This document shows, piece after piece, positions 14,677 to 22,986 of a stretch of 30,944 nt of DNA (position 1 is its first letter; each line of letters opens with the position of its first letter). Both the position numbers and the translations under genes were made by a program. Under the pieces are notes generated by a model, which saw nothing but the letters and a program-made list of their open reading frames with translations, did no database searches and was not told where the DNA came from. Origin of the DNA: Oscillospiraceae bacterium (GTDB taxonomy: Bacteria; Bacillota_A; Clostridia; Oscillospirales; JAAYXM01). Where the stretch lies: the NCBI GenBank assembly GCA_017532355.1, contig JAFXJK010000002.1, positions 1 to 30,944 on the forward strand, given 5' to 3'.

Positions 14677-16104
14677 ATGCGGAAAAGAACCGGTCTTCGC
14701 AGACGTTGGATGGTTAACAATCTTCTTTACGTTGCATTGACTATCGCGGTTTGCGTAATAGTTTTTTCTGTAACCGTAATGAACTATTACTACGTGAACA
14801 TCCGTACAAGTCTTACCAACAGCGCAAATATGAGTGCGCAGTATTTCAGCATTGGCCTTGCCTCCAGCGTTGATTCATTCTATGCGAATGCAAAACGGCA
14901 GGTCTCACCGACAGCGAGCCTCGATAACGTAGAGAGGCAGATTCTATTCTCCAACGGACGTGTTGTTATGTCATCAAGCGGACTTCCGGCAGGAATGATG
15001 CCGCAGAGTCCTGACATTGCAGAGGCTGTTGCGAAAAATGCGACCGCAACGTATATGGGGCGCGACGGCGCGACGGGTGAGAGAATTATGAGCGTTTCAA
15101 GTCCGCTCGTTTCGGGTGACCGCGACGTTATAGGCGTTATCCGATATGTTACGAGCCTTCGGAATGTTGACAGAAGGATAGTAATTATATCTCTCCTCGG
15201 TGCATTTGTCGGAATGTTGATGCTCGTTATAGTATTCATATCCAACAGAATGTTCCTACGCTCAATTATTTCTCCGCTCCGTGAGGTTATAGATATTTCA
15301 AACAAGATTGCAGGCGGAAGCTACGGAGCTGTCATCGACAAGAAGTATGATGACGAGATAGGCGAGCTTGTTGATGCGATAAATGAGATGTCGGCAGGGA
15401 TTGCCCGTTCTGACAAAATAAAGAACGAGTTTATCTCCTCCGTATCCCACGAGCTTCGCACTCCTCTTACGGCGGTAATCGGTTGGGGCGAGACGCTCAC
15501 AACCGTCGGTACGGAAGACCCTGAGGAAACTCGCCGAGGCGTTGAGATAATCTTAAAAGAAACGCGCCGCCTTTCGAAGATGGTTGAGGAGCTTCTCGAT
15601 TTCGCGAGAATGGAGAGCGGAAGATTCACTCTTTACGTTGACACCTTCGAGCTTAAAGCAGAGTTTGAGGAGACGCTCTTCATGTATGCGGAAACCTTCC
15701 GCAGAGAAAAAGTCGAGATGAACTATTCTCACGATGAGGAAGACGATATCTTTATTGCAGGCGACTGCGAACGGCTCAAGCAGGTATTCTTCAACATTAT
15801 TGACAATGCAATAAAGCACGGTGGCGAAAACAAGAAGCTTGATATCAGCCTGTTCCGCGACGGGAAGATGGCAAAGCTCGTTATCCGCGACTACGGCGAG
15901 GGAATCTCGGAAGAGGATTTGCCGTACGTCAAGGTGAAGTTTTACAAGGGAAAATCAAGAGCTCACGGCAACGGCATAGGTCTTGCTGTCAGCGATGAAA
16001 TCATAAACCTTCACGGCGGCACTCTTGATATTGAGAGCAAGCTTGGCGAGGGAACAACCGTAACAATCAGTCTCCCGACAAAGGAGATTGAAACTAAAGA
16101 GTAG
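14677..16104 (+). CDS. Membrane sensor histidine kinase
   Basis: This is a 475-residue kinase from the ATG at 14677, which stands seven bases after AGGAGG; an in-frame TTG at 14659 overlaps that site and is unlikely. Two membrane segments (residues ~14-36 and ~166-188) bracket an extracellular sensor of about 130 residues with a single-CACHE/PAS-like pattern (ILFSNGRVVMSSSGLPAG, then ERIMSVSSPLVSGDRDVIGV). HAMP follows, then HisKA with H258 in SSVSHELRTPL. The HATPase domain has the N box NIIDNAIKHGG, G1 box YGEGISEEDLP and G2 box GNGIGLAVSDEIINLHGG. The layout matches PhoR/WalK-type kinases, and it pairs with the response regulator just upstream. The signal is unknown. Confidence 0.95.
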   Translation: MRKRTGLRRRWMVNNLLYVALTIAVCVIVFSVTVMNYYYVNIRTSLTNSANMSAQYFSIGLASSVDSFYANAKRQVSPTASLDNVERQILFSNGRVVMSSSGLPAGMMPQSPDIAEAVAKNATATYMGRDGATGERIMSVSSPLVSGDRDVIGVIRYVTSLRNVDRRIVIISLLGAFVGMLMLVIVFISNRMFLRSIISPLREVIDISNKIAGGSYGAVIDKKYDDEIGELVDAINEMSAGIARSDKIKNEFISSVSHELRTPLTAVIGWGETLTTVGTEDPEETRRGVEIILKETRRLSKMVEELLDFARMESGRFTLYVDTFELKAEFEETLFMYAETFRREKVEMNYSHDEEDDIFIAGDCERLKQVFFNIIDNAIKHGGENKKLDISLFRDGKMAKLVIRDYGEGISEEDLPYVKVKFYKGKSRAHGNGIGLAVSDEIINLHGGTLDIESKLGEGTTVTISLPTKEIETKE

Positions 16105-16117
16105 AAAGGTACGCATT

Positions 16118-17059
16118 ATGAGCGATAAAAAATGTTGCAAAAAGACGACGATAGGCGGTCAGGCGCTTATCGAAGGAATTATGATGCTCGGTCCTGAGTG
16201 CGGTGCGATAGCTGTGCGGAATCCACAGGGCGAGATAGTTCTTAAAACAGAGGCAAAACCCCGTCTTGCGGATAGGAATAAGTTTCTTTCATTCCCGTTT
16301 GTTCGCGGTGTTGTCGGACTTTTCGATTCTCTCAAGCGCGGCTTTGCAGCACTTGAATATTCGTCCTCAATTGCTATGGAGGGGGAAGAGGAAGAGTCAA
16401 AGTTTGAAAAGTGGCTCTCCACAAAGCTCGGAAGCGGTGCAGTTGAGAAAATAGTCATGGGCATAGCTATGGTACTCGGAGTAGGGCTTTCACTTCTACT
16501 GTTCATATTCCTTCCGACCATTCTCGCAGGACTTCTTGACGGCGTTGTTGAGATGAATTTTCTCCGCAATATTCTCGAGGGAGTTTTCCGTATAATTATT
16601 TTCCTTGCATATATGTTCGGAATATCGAGGATGAAGGATATGCAGAGAGTTTTTGCATATCACGGTGCAGAGCATAAGACTATTTTCTGCTACGAAGCAG
16701 GAGAAGAGCTTACGGTAGAGAATGTGAAGAAGTTCTCAAAGGAGCATCCGCGTTGCGGAACGAGTTTTCTTTTCTCTGTAATGATTATAAGCATTCTCGT
16801 GTTCTCCGTTGTAACCTGGTCGAATACGTATATAAGGCTTTTGCTTCGTTTGGTTCTTCTTCCGGTTGTTATGGGAATAAGCTATGAAGTAAACCGGCTT
16901 CTCGGAAGATATGACAATTGGTTTACACGCATTTTCCGCGCTCCGGGCGTATGGTTTCAGAAATTTACGACTTTCGAGCCTGACGACAGTATGATAGAGG
17001 TTGCGATTACGGCACTTCGGGCAGTTATCCCCGAGGATAATGACCGCGATAAATGGTAA
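16118..17059 (+). CDS. YqhQ-like DUF1385 membrane protein
   Basis: This is a 313-residue protein from the ATG at 16118 behind GAAAGG; an upstream ATG at 16088 lies inside the kinase gene. The family signature is seen at the N-terminus (TTIGGQALIEGIMMLGPECG), then FPFVRGVVGLFDSLKRGF, several membrane segments (residues ~110-135, ~150-172, ~210-232 and ~235-258) and the conserved YHGAEHKTIFCYEAGEEL. DUF1385 proteins such as Bacillus YqhQ lie very often beside prmC and rpmE in Firmicutes, and their biochemical function is unknown. Here too it precedes prmC by 14 bp. Confidence 0.85.
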   Translation: MSDKKCCKKTTIGGQALIEGIMMLGPECGAIAVRNPQGEIVLKTEAKPRLADRNKFLSFPFVRGVVGLFDSLKRGFAALEYSSSIAMEGEEEESKFEKWLSTKLGSGAVEKIVMGIAMVLGVGLSLLLFIFLPTILAGLLDGVVEMNFLRNILEGVFRIIIFLAYMFGISRMKDMQRVFAYHGAEHKTIFCYEAGEELTVENVKKFSKEHPRCGTSFLFSVMIISILVFSVVTWSNTYIRLLLRLVLLPVVMGISYEVNRLLGRYDNWFTRIFRAPGVWFQKFTTFEPDDSMIEVAITALRAVIPEDNDRDKW

Positions 17060-17073
17060 AGGGTAGTTAGAAA

Positions 17074-17922
17074 ATGTTTACGACATACAATGATGTTTAT
17101 CTCGATGTCAGGCGCAAGCTTGCTCACGAAAAAATAAATATGGCAGAGCTTGAGGCTTTTGAAATTATCCGTTTTGTAACGGGCAAGAGCCGCGAGGAGT
17201 TTGTCCGAGACAAGTATCTCCACGCATCCGCTGACGTTGCGACAGCTGCGGCGACGATTGCGCTTAGGAGATGCTCGGGAGAGCCTCTTGCGTATATTCT
17301 CGGAGAGTGGGATTTCTACGGCATAACGCTAAAGGTTACGCCCGATGTCCTGATTCCGCGTTCTGACACTGAGGCACTTGTTGATTGCGTGCTGAGACGC
17401 GCTGACGGCACATTCCGCTTTCTTGACCTCGGCTGTGGCAGCGGTTGCGTCGGTATTGCGCTCGGTGCGATGCGTGAAGGCTCGCGAGGCGTGCTCGCAG
17501 ACAAATCGGATGCGGCACTCGCAGTTGCCAAGGAAAACGTCTATAACGAAAAGCTTTCTTCGCGTCTTTTATGCGTAAAAGCAGATATGACGAAAGAACC
17601 GCCGCAAGGAATAGGAAGCTTTGATGCGATTGTTTCAAACCCACCGTATATAACCGATGCGGAGATGCTCGAGCTTGATAAATCAGTAAGAGAGTTCGAG
17701 CCGGCAATGGCGCTTGCAGGGGGTGAGGACGGACTTGACTTTTATCGCGCTATTTGCGACAACTGGCTCTGCATGCTTCGCGAGGGCGGTGTGCTCGCAT
17801 TTGAATGCGGAATCGGGCAGAGCTCGGCACTTGAGAAGCTTGTCGCCGGATACGGTATGAAGTCGATTCAGACAACGCGCGACACAGCAGGCGCAAACAG
17901 GGTTGTGTCTTGCATTAAATAA
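17074..17922 (+). CDS. prmC: Release factor glutamine methyltransferase PrmC
   Basis: The protein is 282 residues. The N-terminal helical release-factor-binding domain (residues 1-80) is followed by PLAYILGEWDFYGITLKVTP, the hallmark PrmC linker, then VLIPRSDTEALVD. The SAM-binding loop is LDLGCGSGCVGIALG (residues ~112-126), and the catalytic NPPY is at N189 in VSNPPYITDAEM. PrmC methylates the Gln of the GGQ motif in RF1/RF2, which is needed for efficient termination. It follows the DUF1385 gene closely and precedes recA by 32 bp, with no terminator between. Confidence 0.95.
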   Translation: MFTTYNDVYLDVRRKLAHEKINMAELEAFEIIRFVTGKSREEFVRDKYLHASADVATAAATIALRRCSGEPLAYILGEWDFYGITLKVTPDVLIPRSDTEALVDCVLRRADGTFRFLDLGCGSGCVGIALGAMREGSRGVLADKSDAALAVAKENVYNEKLSSRLLCVKADMTKEPPQGIGSFDAIVSNPPYITDAEMLELDKSVREFEPAMALAGGEDGLDFYRAICDNWLCMLREGGVLAFECGIGQSSALEKLVAGYGMKSIQTTRDTAGANRVVSCIK

Positions 17923-17954
17923 ATCAGTAAATAATTAACGGGAGTGATTAAGAT

Positions 17955-19013
17955 ATGGAAAAAGAAAAAGCATTGGAAACTGCAATAAGCCAGATCGAAA
18001 AACAGTTCGGAAAAGGCACGGTTGTTCGCCTCGGCGACAAGTCAAGCATGAACGTAAGCTGCATATCCACAGGCTCGCTTACTCTTGACCTTGCTCTTGG
18101 TGTAGGTGGACTTCCTCGAGGAAGAATCATTGAGATGTACGGACCTGAATCTTCGGGTAAGACAACAGTTGCGCTTCACGCAGTAGCTGAGGCACAGAAG
18201 CTCGGCGGAGAGGCAGCGTTTGTTGACGTTGAGCACGCTCTTGACCCCGTATATGCAAAGGCTCTCGGCGTTGATATCGACAGCCTCATCGTATCCCAGC
18301 CTGACGCAGGTGAGGATGCGCTCGAAATCGCAGAGGCTCTTGTACGCTCAAACGCTATTGACATCATCGTAATCGACTCTGTTGCGGCTCTTGTTCCGCG
18401 TGCAGAAATCGAGGGTGAGATGGGTGATGCGCTCGTCGGCGCACACGCTCGCCTTATGTCAAAGGCTATGAGAAAGCTTGCAGGCGCAATTTCAAAGGCA
18501 AACTGCGTTGCAATTTTCATAAACCAGCTTCGTGAGAAGGTCGGCGTTATGTACGGCAACCCCGAGGTTACAACAGGCGGCCATGCGCTTAAGTACTATT
18601 CAAGCGTCCGAATTGATATCAGAAGAATTGAAACCCTCAAGAACGGAAGTGAGTTCATTGGCAACCGCACCCGTGCAAAGGTTGTAAAGAACAAGGTTTC
18701 ACCTCCTTTCAAGTCGGGTGAATTTGACATTATCTACGGTCAGGGAATCTCAAAGGTCGGAGAAATTCTCGACCTTGCAGTTAAGTTTGACATCATCCAG
18801 AAGAGCGGTTCATGGTTCAATATGGGTGAGACACGCCTCGGTCAGGGAAGAGACAGCGCAAAGCAGTTCCTCGTCGATAACCCCGATGTAGCGGCAAAGG
18901 TTGAGGCGGATGTCCGCGCAAAGTATGAAGAAATCACAGCTGTTCCCGAGCGCAAGCCGACTGTTGCTGCAGGCAAGGGTGTCAGCGTGGATGCTGATGA
19001 CTTTGAAGGATAA
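17955..19013 (+). CDS. recA: Recombinase RecA
   Basis: This is a 352-residue RecA of normal length. Key elements are the Walker [10 protein letters not shown] at residues 63-71, the preceding [15 protein letters not shown], Walker [13 protein letters not shown], loop L1 [32 protein letters not shown] (L2 region) and the [11 protein letters not shown] motif. RecA forms filaments on single-stranded DNA for homologous recombination and drives LexA cleavage. The ribosome binding site GGGAGTG precedes the ATG. I see no Clostridium-type LexA box (CGAAC-N4-GTTCG) in the 32 bp before the gene, so any SOS control would act from further upstream. recX follows after 10 bp. Confidence 0.98.
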   Translation: MEKEKALETAISQIEKQFGKGTVVRLGDKSSMNVSCISTGSLTLDLALGVGGLPRGRIIEMYGPESSGKTTVALHAVAEAQKLGGEAAFVDVEHALDPVYAKALGVDIDSLIVSQPDAGEDALEIAEALVRSNAIDIIVIDSVAALVPRAEIEGEMGDALVGAHARLMSKAMRKLAGAISKANCVAIFINQLREKVGVMYGNPEVTTGGHALKYYSSVRIDIRRIETLKNGSEFIGNRTRAKVVKNKVSPPFKSGEFDIIYGQGISKVGEILDLAVKFDIIQKSGSWFNMGETRLGQGRDSAKQFLVDNPDVAAKVEADVRAKYEEITAVPERKPTVAAGKGVSVDADDFEG

Positions 19014-19023
19014 TAAAGCTTAA

Positions 19024-19626
19024 ATGAAAATTGAAAGCATAAAAGTCGGAAGGCGTGATAAGGAAAAACTCGTCATAAGAACGGAGGAGGGGGAGTACAT
19101 CTCCGCCTGCGTTGACGATGCTCTATATCTTCGTGTAGGCGACGAGATTACGGCAGAAAGAGCAGAGGAGCTGTCAGCGCGATACTCCAAAACTCTTGCG
19201 AAGAAGAGTGCGGCGAGAACGCTTGCCAGACGCAGTATGTCGGAGGGCGAGCTCACAAAAAAGCTTCGTGACAAGGGTTTTTCAGACTCGGATACAGCGG
19301 AGGCTGTTTCGTGGTTTTCCGAGCACGGGTTTGTAGATGACGAGTCTTATACCGATGAGCTTGTGAAATATTACACCTCACGCGGCTATGGAAAACGGCG
19401 TATTAAAGATGAGCTTTATCGCCGCGGTATATCGCGCGAGCTTTGCGAGCGTGCGACCGAGGCGCTCCCCGACTTTACAGATGAGATAAGAAGTCTTATC
19501 GAAAAGAAGCTCCACGGCGAGGAGCTTACCCCCGATAAGAAGAAAAAGATAGTCGCTTTTCTCATTCGTCGCGGCTTTGAATATGATGAAATACGGGCCG
19601 CTTTTGAAACGGAGGACTTTGATTAA
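19024..19626 (+). CDS. recX: Regulatory protein RecX
   Basis: This 200-residue protein has the RecX three-helix repeats: 'ARTLARRSMSEGELTKKLRD' with KGF after it, then WFSEHGFVDDESYTDELVKY and YGKRRIKDELYRRGIS. The C-terminal repeat has KKIVAFLIRRGFEYDEIRAAF. RecX binds RecA filaments and limits their activity, and co-transcription with recA is the usual arrangement. The stop codon overlaps the start of rimO (TTAATGG), so the two are coupled. Confidence 0.92.
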   Translation: MKIESIKVGRRDKEKLVIRTEEGEYISACVDDALYLRVGDEITAERAEELSARYSKTLAKKSAARTLARRSMSEGELTKKLRDKGFSDSDTAEAVSWFSEHGFVDDESYTDELVKYYTSRGYGKRRIKDELYRRGISRELCERATEALPDFTDEIRSLIEKKLHGEELTPDKKKKIVAFLIRRGFEYDEIRAAFETEDFD

Positions 19627-20963
19627 TGGCAAAAATAGGCGTAGTTTCCCTCGGTTGCTCAAAAAACCAGATAGATTGCGAGCACATGCTCTCGCTTCTT
19701 GACAATGAGGGATATGAACTTACGGTTGAGCTCAACGATGTTGATGCGGTGTTGATTAACACCTGCGGATTCATCGGAGACGCAAGAGACGAAGCATACG
19801 AATACATCAAAGAAGCAATCGCACTCAAAGGCGAGGGCAGTGTCGGCAAGATAATCGTCACGGGATGTCTCGCTGAGCTTAAACGGCAGGAGCTTCGTGA
19901 TGAGTTTCCTGAAATTGATGCGCTCGTCGGTTGCGGAAGTTACCTTGAAATCTGTGATGTATGCAAAAAGGTATTTGACGGAGAGTATGCAGAGAGCTTT
20001 GCAGCTCCGAATGAAGCTCCTCTTGAGTGCGGAAGAATCCTTACGACTCCGCCATACACGGCGTTCATAAAAATTGCAGAAGGATGCTCAAACTGTTGTT
20101 CATACTGCGTCATCCCCCGACTTCGCGGCAAACTCCGAAGCCGCGAACCGGACGAGGTAATAAACGAAGCTAAAGCGCTTGCGGAGAGCGGAGCGCGCGA
20201 GCTTATAGTTGTTGCACAGGATACGGGAAGCTACGGGCTTGACCTTTGCGGCAAGAGTCTTCTTCCCGAACTTCTTACAAAGCTCTGTGAGATTGAGAAG
20301 CTACATTGGGTACGTGTTCATTACCTCTATCCCGACAAGATAAGCGATGAGCTTATTGATGTCATCGCGAAGGAAGAAAAGATTGTAAAATATCTTGATA
20401 TACCAATCCAGCACATAAACGACCGCATTCTCCGGGCAATGAACAGAAAAGACACGGGTGATGAAATCCGTGCGCTGTTTAAGAAGCTTCGTGAGAGAAT
20501 TCCGGGAGTTGTTCTTCGAACGAGCCTAATCGTAGGCTTCCCGGGAGAGACGGACGAGGAGTTCGAGGAGCTTTGCGACTTCTTAAAAGAAGCAAAGATA
20601 GAGCGCGCAGGAGTGTTTAAATATTCACGCGAGAAAAATACCCGTGCCGCAACCCTTGACGGTCAGATTGACGAAGAAGTCAAGGAGCGACGCGCAGAGC
20701 TTGTCGGCGCACTTCAGTCGAGAGTTATGGATGAATATAACGCAAGCAAGGTCGGAAAAACCCTCACGGTGCTTACCGAGGGATTTGACAGATACAGCGA
20801 GTGTTATTTCGGAAGAAGCTTTGCAGACTCTCCCGAGATTGACGGAAAGGTTTTCTTCAGTGGAAAACGCGGCATCCGTCCCGGTACATTTGTTGAAGTA
20901 GAGATTACCGAGGAGCTTGACGGAGACATTCTCGGAGAAATAAAGGAGGTCACAAAACAATGA
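19626..20963 (+). CDS. rimO: Ribosomal protein S12 methylthiotransferase RimO
   Basis: This is a 445-residue radical-SAM enzyme. The N-terminal UPF0004 domain has three cluster Cys: in VVSLGCSKNQIDCEHM, INTCGFI and TGCLAEL. The radical-SAM motif CxxxCxxC is C154-C158-C161 in EGCSNCCSYCVIPRLRG, with an extra Cys at 157. A C-terminal TRAM domain (about residues 375-440) supports substrate binding. RimO adds a methylthio group to the conserved Asp of ribosomal protein S12; the related MiaB acts on tRNA, and the start 'VVSLGCSKNQID' points to RimO. The ATG overlaps the recX stop, and the end overlaps pgsA by 4 bp. Confidence 0.95.
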   Translation: MAKIGVVSLGCSKNQIDCEHMLSLLDNEGYELTVELNDVDAVLINTCGFIGDARDEAYEYIKEAIALKGEGSVGKIIVTGCLAELKRQELRDEFPEIDALVGCGSYLEICDVCKKVFDGEYAESFAAPNEAPLECGRILTTPPYTAFIKIAEGCSNCCSYCVIPRLRGKLRSREPDEVINEAKALAESGARELIVVAQDTGSYGLDLCGKSLLPELLTKLCEIEKLHWVRVHYLYPDKISDELIDVIAKEEKIVKYLDIPIQHINDRILRAMNRKDTGDEIRALFKKLRERIPGVVLRTSLIVGFPGETDEEFEELCDFLKEAKIERAGVFKYSREKNTRAATLDGQIDEEVKERRAELVGALQSRVMDEYNASKVGKTLTVLTEGFDRYSECYFGRSFADSPEIDGKVFFSGKRGIRPGTFVEVEITEELDGDILGEIKEVTKQ

Positions 20964-21505
20964 CCACAGCCAACAAGATTTCAATAGTAAGAATCTGTCT
21001 TATCCCACTGTTTCTGGTGTGCGCGCTTATAGGTGCAATTCCTTTCGGCGAATACATAGCTCTCGGAATTTTTATCCTTGCAAGCGTTACAGATTGGATA
21101 GACGGTTACATTGCGAGAAAGTATAATCAGGTAACTACTTTTGGTAAGTTCCTCGATCCCCTTGCCGATAAGCTTCTCGTTGTTGCGGCAGTTCTTGTGC
21201 TTATCGAAAAGGGTGTTATGGGAAGCGTGCCTGCATTCATAATCATCGCGCGCGAGCTTATTGTTACATCCCTTCGCATCGTTGCGATGGGCGAGGGTGT
21301 TGTCATCGCGGCGCAGAAGTCAGGCAAGCTCAAGACATTTATGCAGATTGCAGGAATCATTTTCCTGTTCACTCCGCTTCGCGGAATAAGCCTTGTTTTC
21401 TGCACAGCGGGAGACATTGTCGTATGGATCATTGCGGCAATCACGCTTATTTCGGGAATCGAATATTTCAAAAGCTTTGGCGGCGTGCTCAAAGCTTCAA
21501 AATAA
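20960..21505 (+). CDS. pgsA: CDP-diacylglycerol–glycerol-3-phosphate 3-phosphatidyltransferase
   Basis: The protein is 181 residues with about four to five membrane segments. The CDP-alcohol phosphotransferase motif is complete: DWIDGYIARKYNQVTTFGKF followed by LDPLADK, giving D-x2-D-G-x2-A-R-x8-G-x3-D-x3-D. The N-terminus NKISIVRICLIPLFLVCAL is typical of PgsA. It makes phosphatidylglycerol phosphate from CDP-diacylglycerol and glycerol-3-phosphate in the membrane. The ATG overlaps the rimO stop (ATGA), and the AAGGAGG at the end of rimO serves as ribosome binding site. Confidence 0.95.
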   Translation: MTTANKISIVRICLIPLFLVCALIGAIPFGEYIALGIFILASVTDWIDGYIARKYNQVTTFGKFLDPLADKLLVVAAVLVLIEKGVMGSVPAFIIIARELIVTSLRIVAMGEGVVIAAQKSGKLKTFMQIAGIIFLFTPLRGISLVFCTAGDIVVWIIAAITLISGIEYFKSFGGVLKASK

Positions 21506-21523
21506 CACTGAAAGGGAAGAAAT

Positions 21524-22921
21524 ATGAAACTTTTTAACTCACTTTCGAAAACTAAAGAAGAGTTCAAACCGATAGAAGAAGGAAAGGTACGTATGTACTC
21601 ATGCGGTCCTACCGTGTATAACTATTTCCACATAGGAAATGCGCGTCCTTTTATCGTTTTTGACGTCCTTCGCAGATACATGGAATACAGAGGCCTTGAA
21701 GTGAAGTTCGTTCAGAACTTTACGGATATTGACGATAAGGTCATCAACCGTGCAAATGAAGAGGGCACAAGCTACAAGGAAGTTGCAGAAAAGTATATTG
21801 AGGAGTACTTTGTTGATGCAAAGGGACTCGGAATTCACCCTGCGACCGTACATCCGCGCGCAACTGAGAACATTGACGCTATCATCGAGATTGTAAAGAC
21901 TCTCGTTGATAAGGGCTATGCTTATGAGTCTGAGGGAGACGTTTACTTCCGAGCTCTCAAGTTCAAGGAATACGGCAAGCTTTCAAAGCAGCCGCTTGAT
22001 GACCTCGTTGCAGGTGCGAGAATCTCCGTCGGAGAGAAGAAGGAAGATGCAACTGACTTTGCGCTCTGGAAAGCGGCAAAGCCGGGTGAGCCGTACTGGG
22101 AATCACCGTGGGGTAACGGTCGTCCGGGTTGGCACATTGAGTGCAGTGCAATGGCAAACCGATACCTCGGCAAGACTATCGACATCCATAGCGGTGGCGT
22201 AGATCTCACGTTCCCGCATCACGAAAACGAAATCGCGCAGAGCGAGGCGGCAAACGGTTGCCGGTTTGCAAACTACTGGCTCCACAACGCGTTCCTCAAT
22301 ATCGACAATAAGAAGATGTCCAAATCTCTCGGTAACTTCTTCACGGTTCGCGATGCGGCAAAGGTTTACGGCTATGAAGCAATCCGCTTCTTTATGCTTT
22401 CGGCTCACTACCGCAGCCCGATTAACTACTCTGAAGAATCGCTTATGCAGGCAAAGGCGGCTCTTGAGCGACTCCACAACGCAGAAAGCAATATGGAGTT
22501 CATCGCTAAAAACGGAGATGCAGCACCGCTTACAGACGATGAAAAGAAGCTTCTTGAGAGCTTTGATAAGTACAGGGAAAAGTTCATCTCAGCGATGGAC
22601 GATGACATAAATACGGCAGATGCAATCGCGGCAATCTTTGAGCTTGTCCGTGACGTAAACACAGCCCTTGCTGATAATGCAAAGGCGGCTCTTGCAAGTG
22701 AGTGTCTCGCACGTGTACGCGAGCTTTGTGATGTTCTCGGAATTATGGAGAAGAAGGAAGAGGTCTCTCTTGATGCTGAAATCGAGGCTATGATTGAGGC
22801 GCGCCAGGCGGCAAGAAAAGAGAGAAACTTTGCCGAGGCTGACAGAATCCGTGACGAACTTCAGGGAATGGGCATCATTCTCGAAGACACACCGCAGGGT
22901 GTAAAATGGCACAGAGCATAA
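21524..22921 (+). CDS. cysS: Cysteinyl-tRNA synthetase
   Basis: This is a 465-residue class I synthetase. It has the zinc-binding CGPTVYN near residue 27, HIGH as HIGN at residues 36-39, GRPGWHIECSAM, DLTFPHHENEIAQSEAANG and KMSKS at residues 264-268 followed by LGNFFTVRD. The C-terminal DALR-type helical anticodon region ends with ARKERNFAEADRIRDELQGM, the usual CysS tail. It charges tRNA-Cys in the cytoplasm. It is preceded by AAAGGGAAG and follows pgsA by 18 bp. Confidence 0.97.
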   Translation: MKLFNSLSKTKEEFKPIEEGKVRMYSCGPTVYNYFHIGNARPFIVFDVLRRYMEYRGLEVKFVQNFTDIDDKVINRANEEGTSYKEVAEKYIEEYFVDAKGLGIHPATVHPRATENIDAIIEIVKTLVDKGYAYESEGDVYFRALKFKEYGKLSKQPLDDLVAGARISVGEKKEDATDFALWKAAKPGEPYWESPWGNGRPGWHIECSAMANRYLGKTIDIHSGGVDLTFPHHENEIAQSEAANGCRFANYWLHNAFLNIDNKKMSKSLGNFFTVRDAAKVYGYEAIRFFMLSAHYRSPINYSEESLMQAKAALERLHNAESNMEFIAKNGDAAPLTDDEKKLLESFDKYREKFISAMDDDINTADAIAAIFELVRDVNTALADNAKAALASECLARVRELCDVLGIMEKKEEVSLDAEIEAMIEARQAARKERNFAEADRIRDELQGMGIILEDTPQGVKWHRA

Positions 22922-22934
22922 TTTAAACATTGGA

Positions 22935-22957
22935 GGGCGGAGACTGTATCTCCGCCC
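22935..22957 (+). other. GC-rich hairpin between cysS and polA
   Basis: GGGCGGAGA (22935-22943) and TCTCCGCCC (22949-22957) form a perfect 9-bp stem with a CTGTA loop. It lies 14 bp after the cysS stop codon. No T-run follows (GACTTTGG), so it may be a weak terminator, a processing or stability hairpin, or part of a polA control region. Confidence 0.5.
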
Positions 22958-22986
22958 GACTTTGGTATAAGTAGAGAGGTGTCTGT

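Noticed and set aside
17923..17954. LexA/SOS box before recA
   Set aside because: No CGAAC-N4-GTTCG-like sequence is present in the short gap, and recA appears to be read from upstream.
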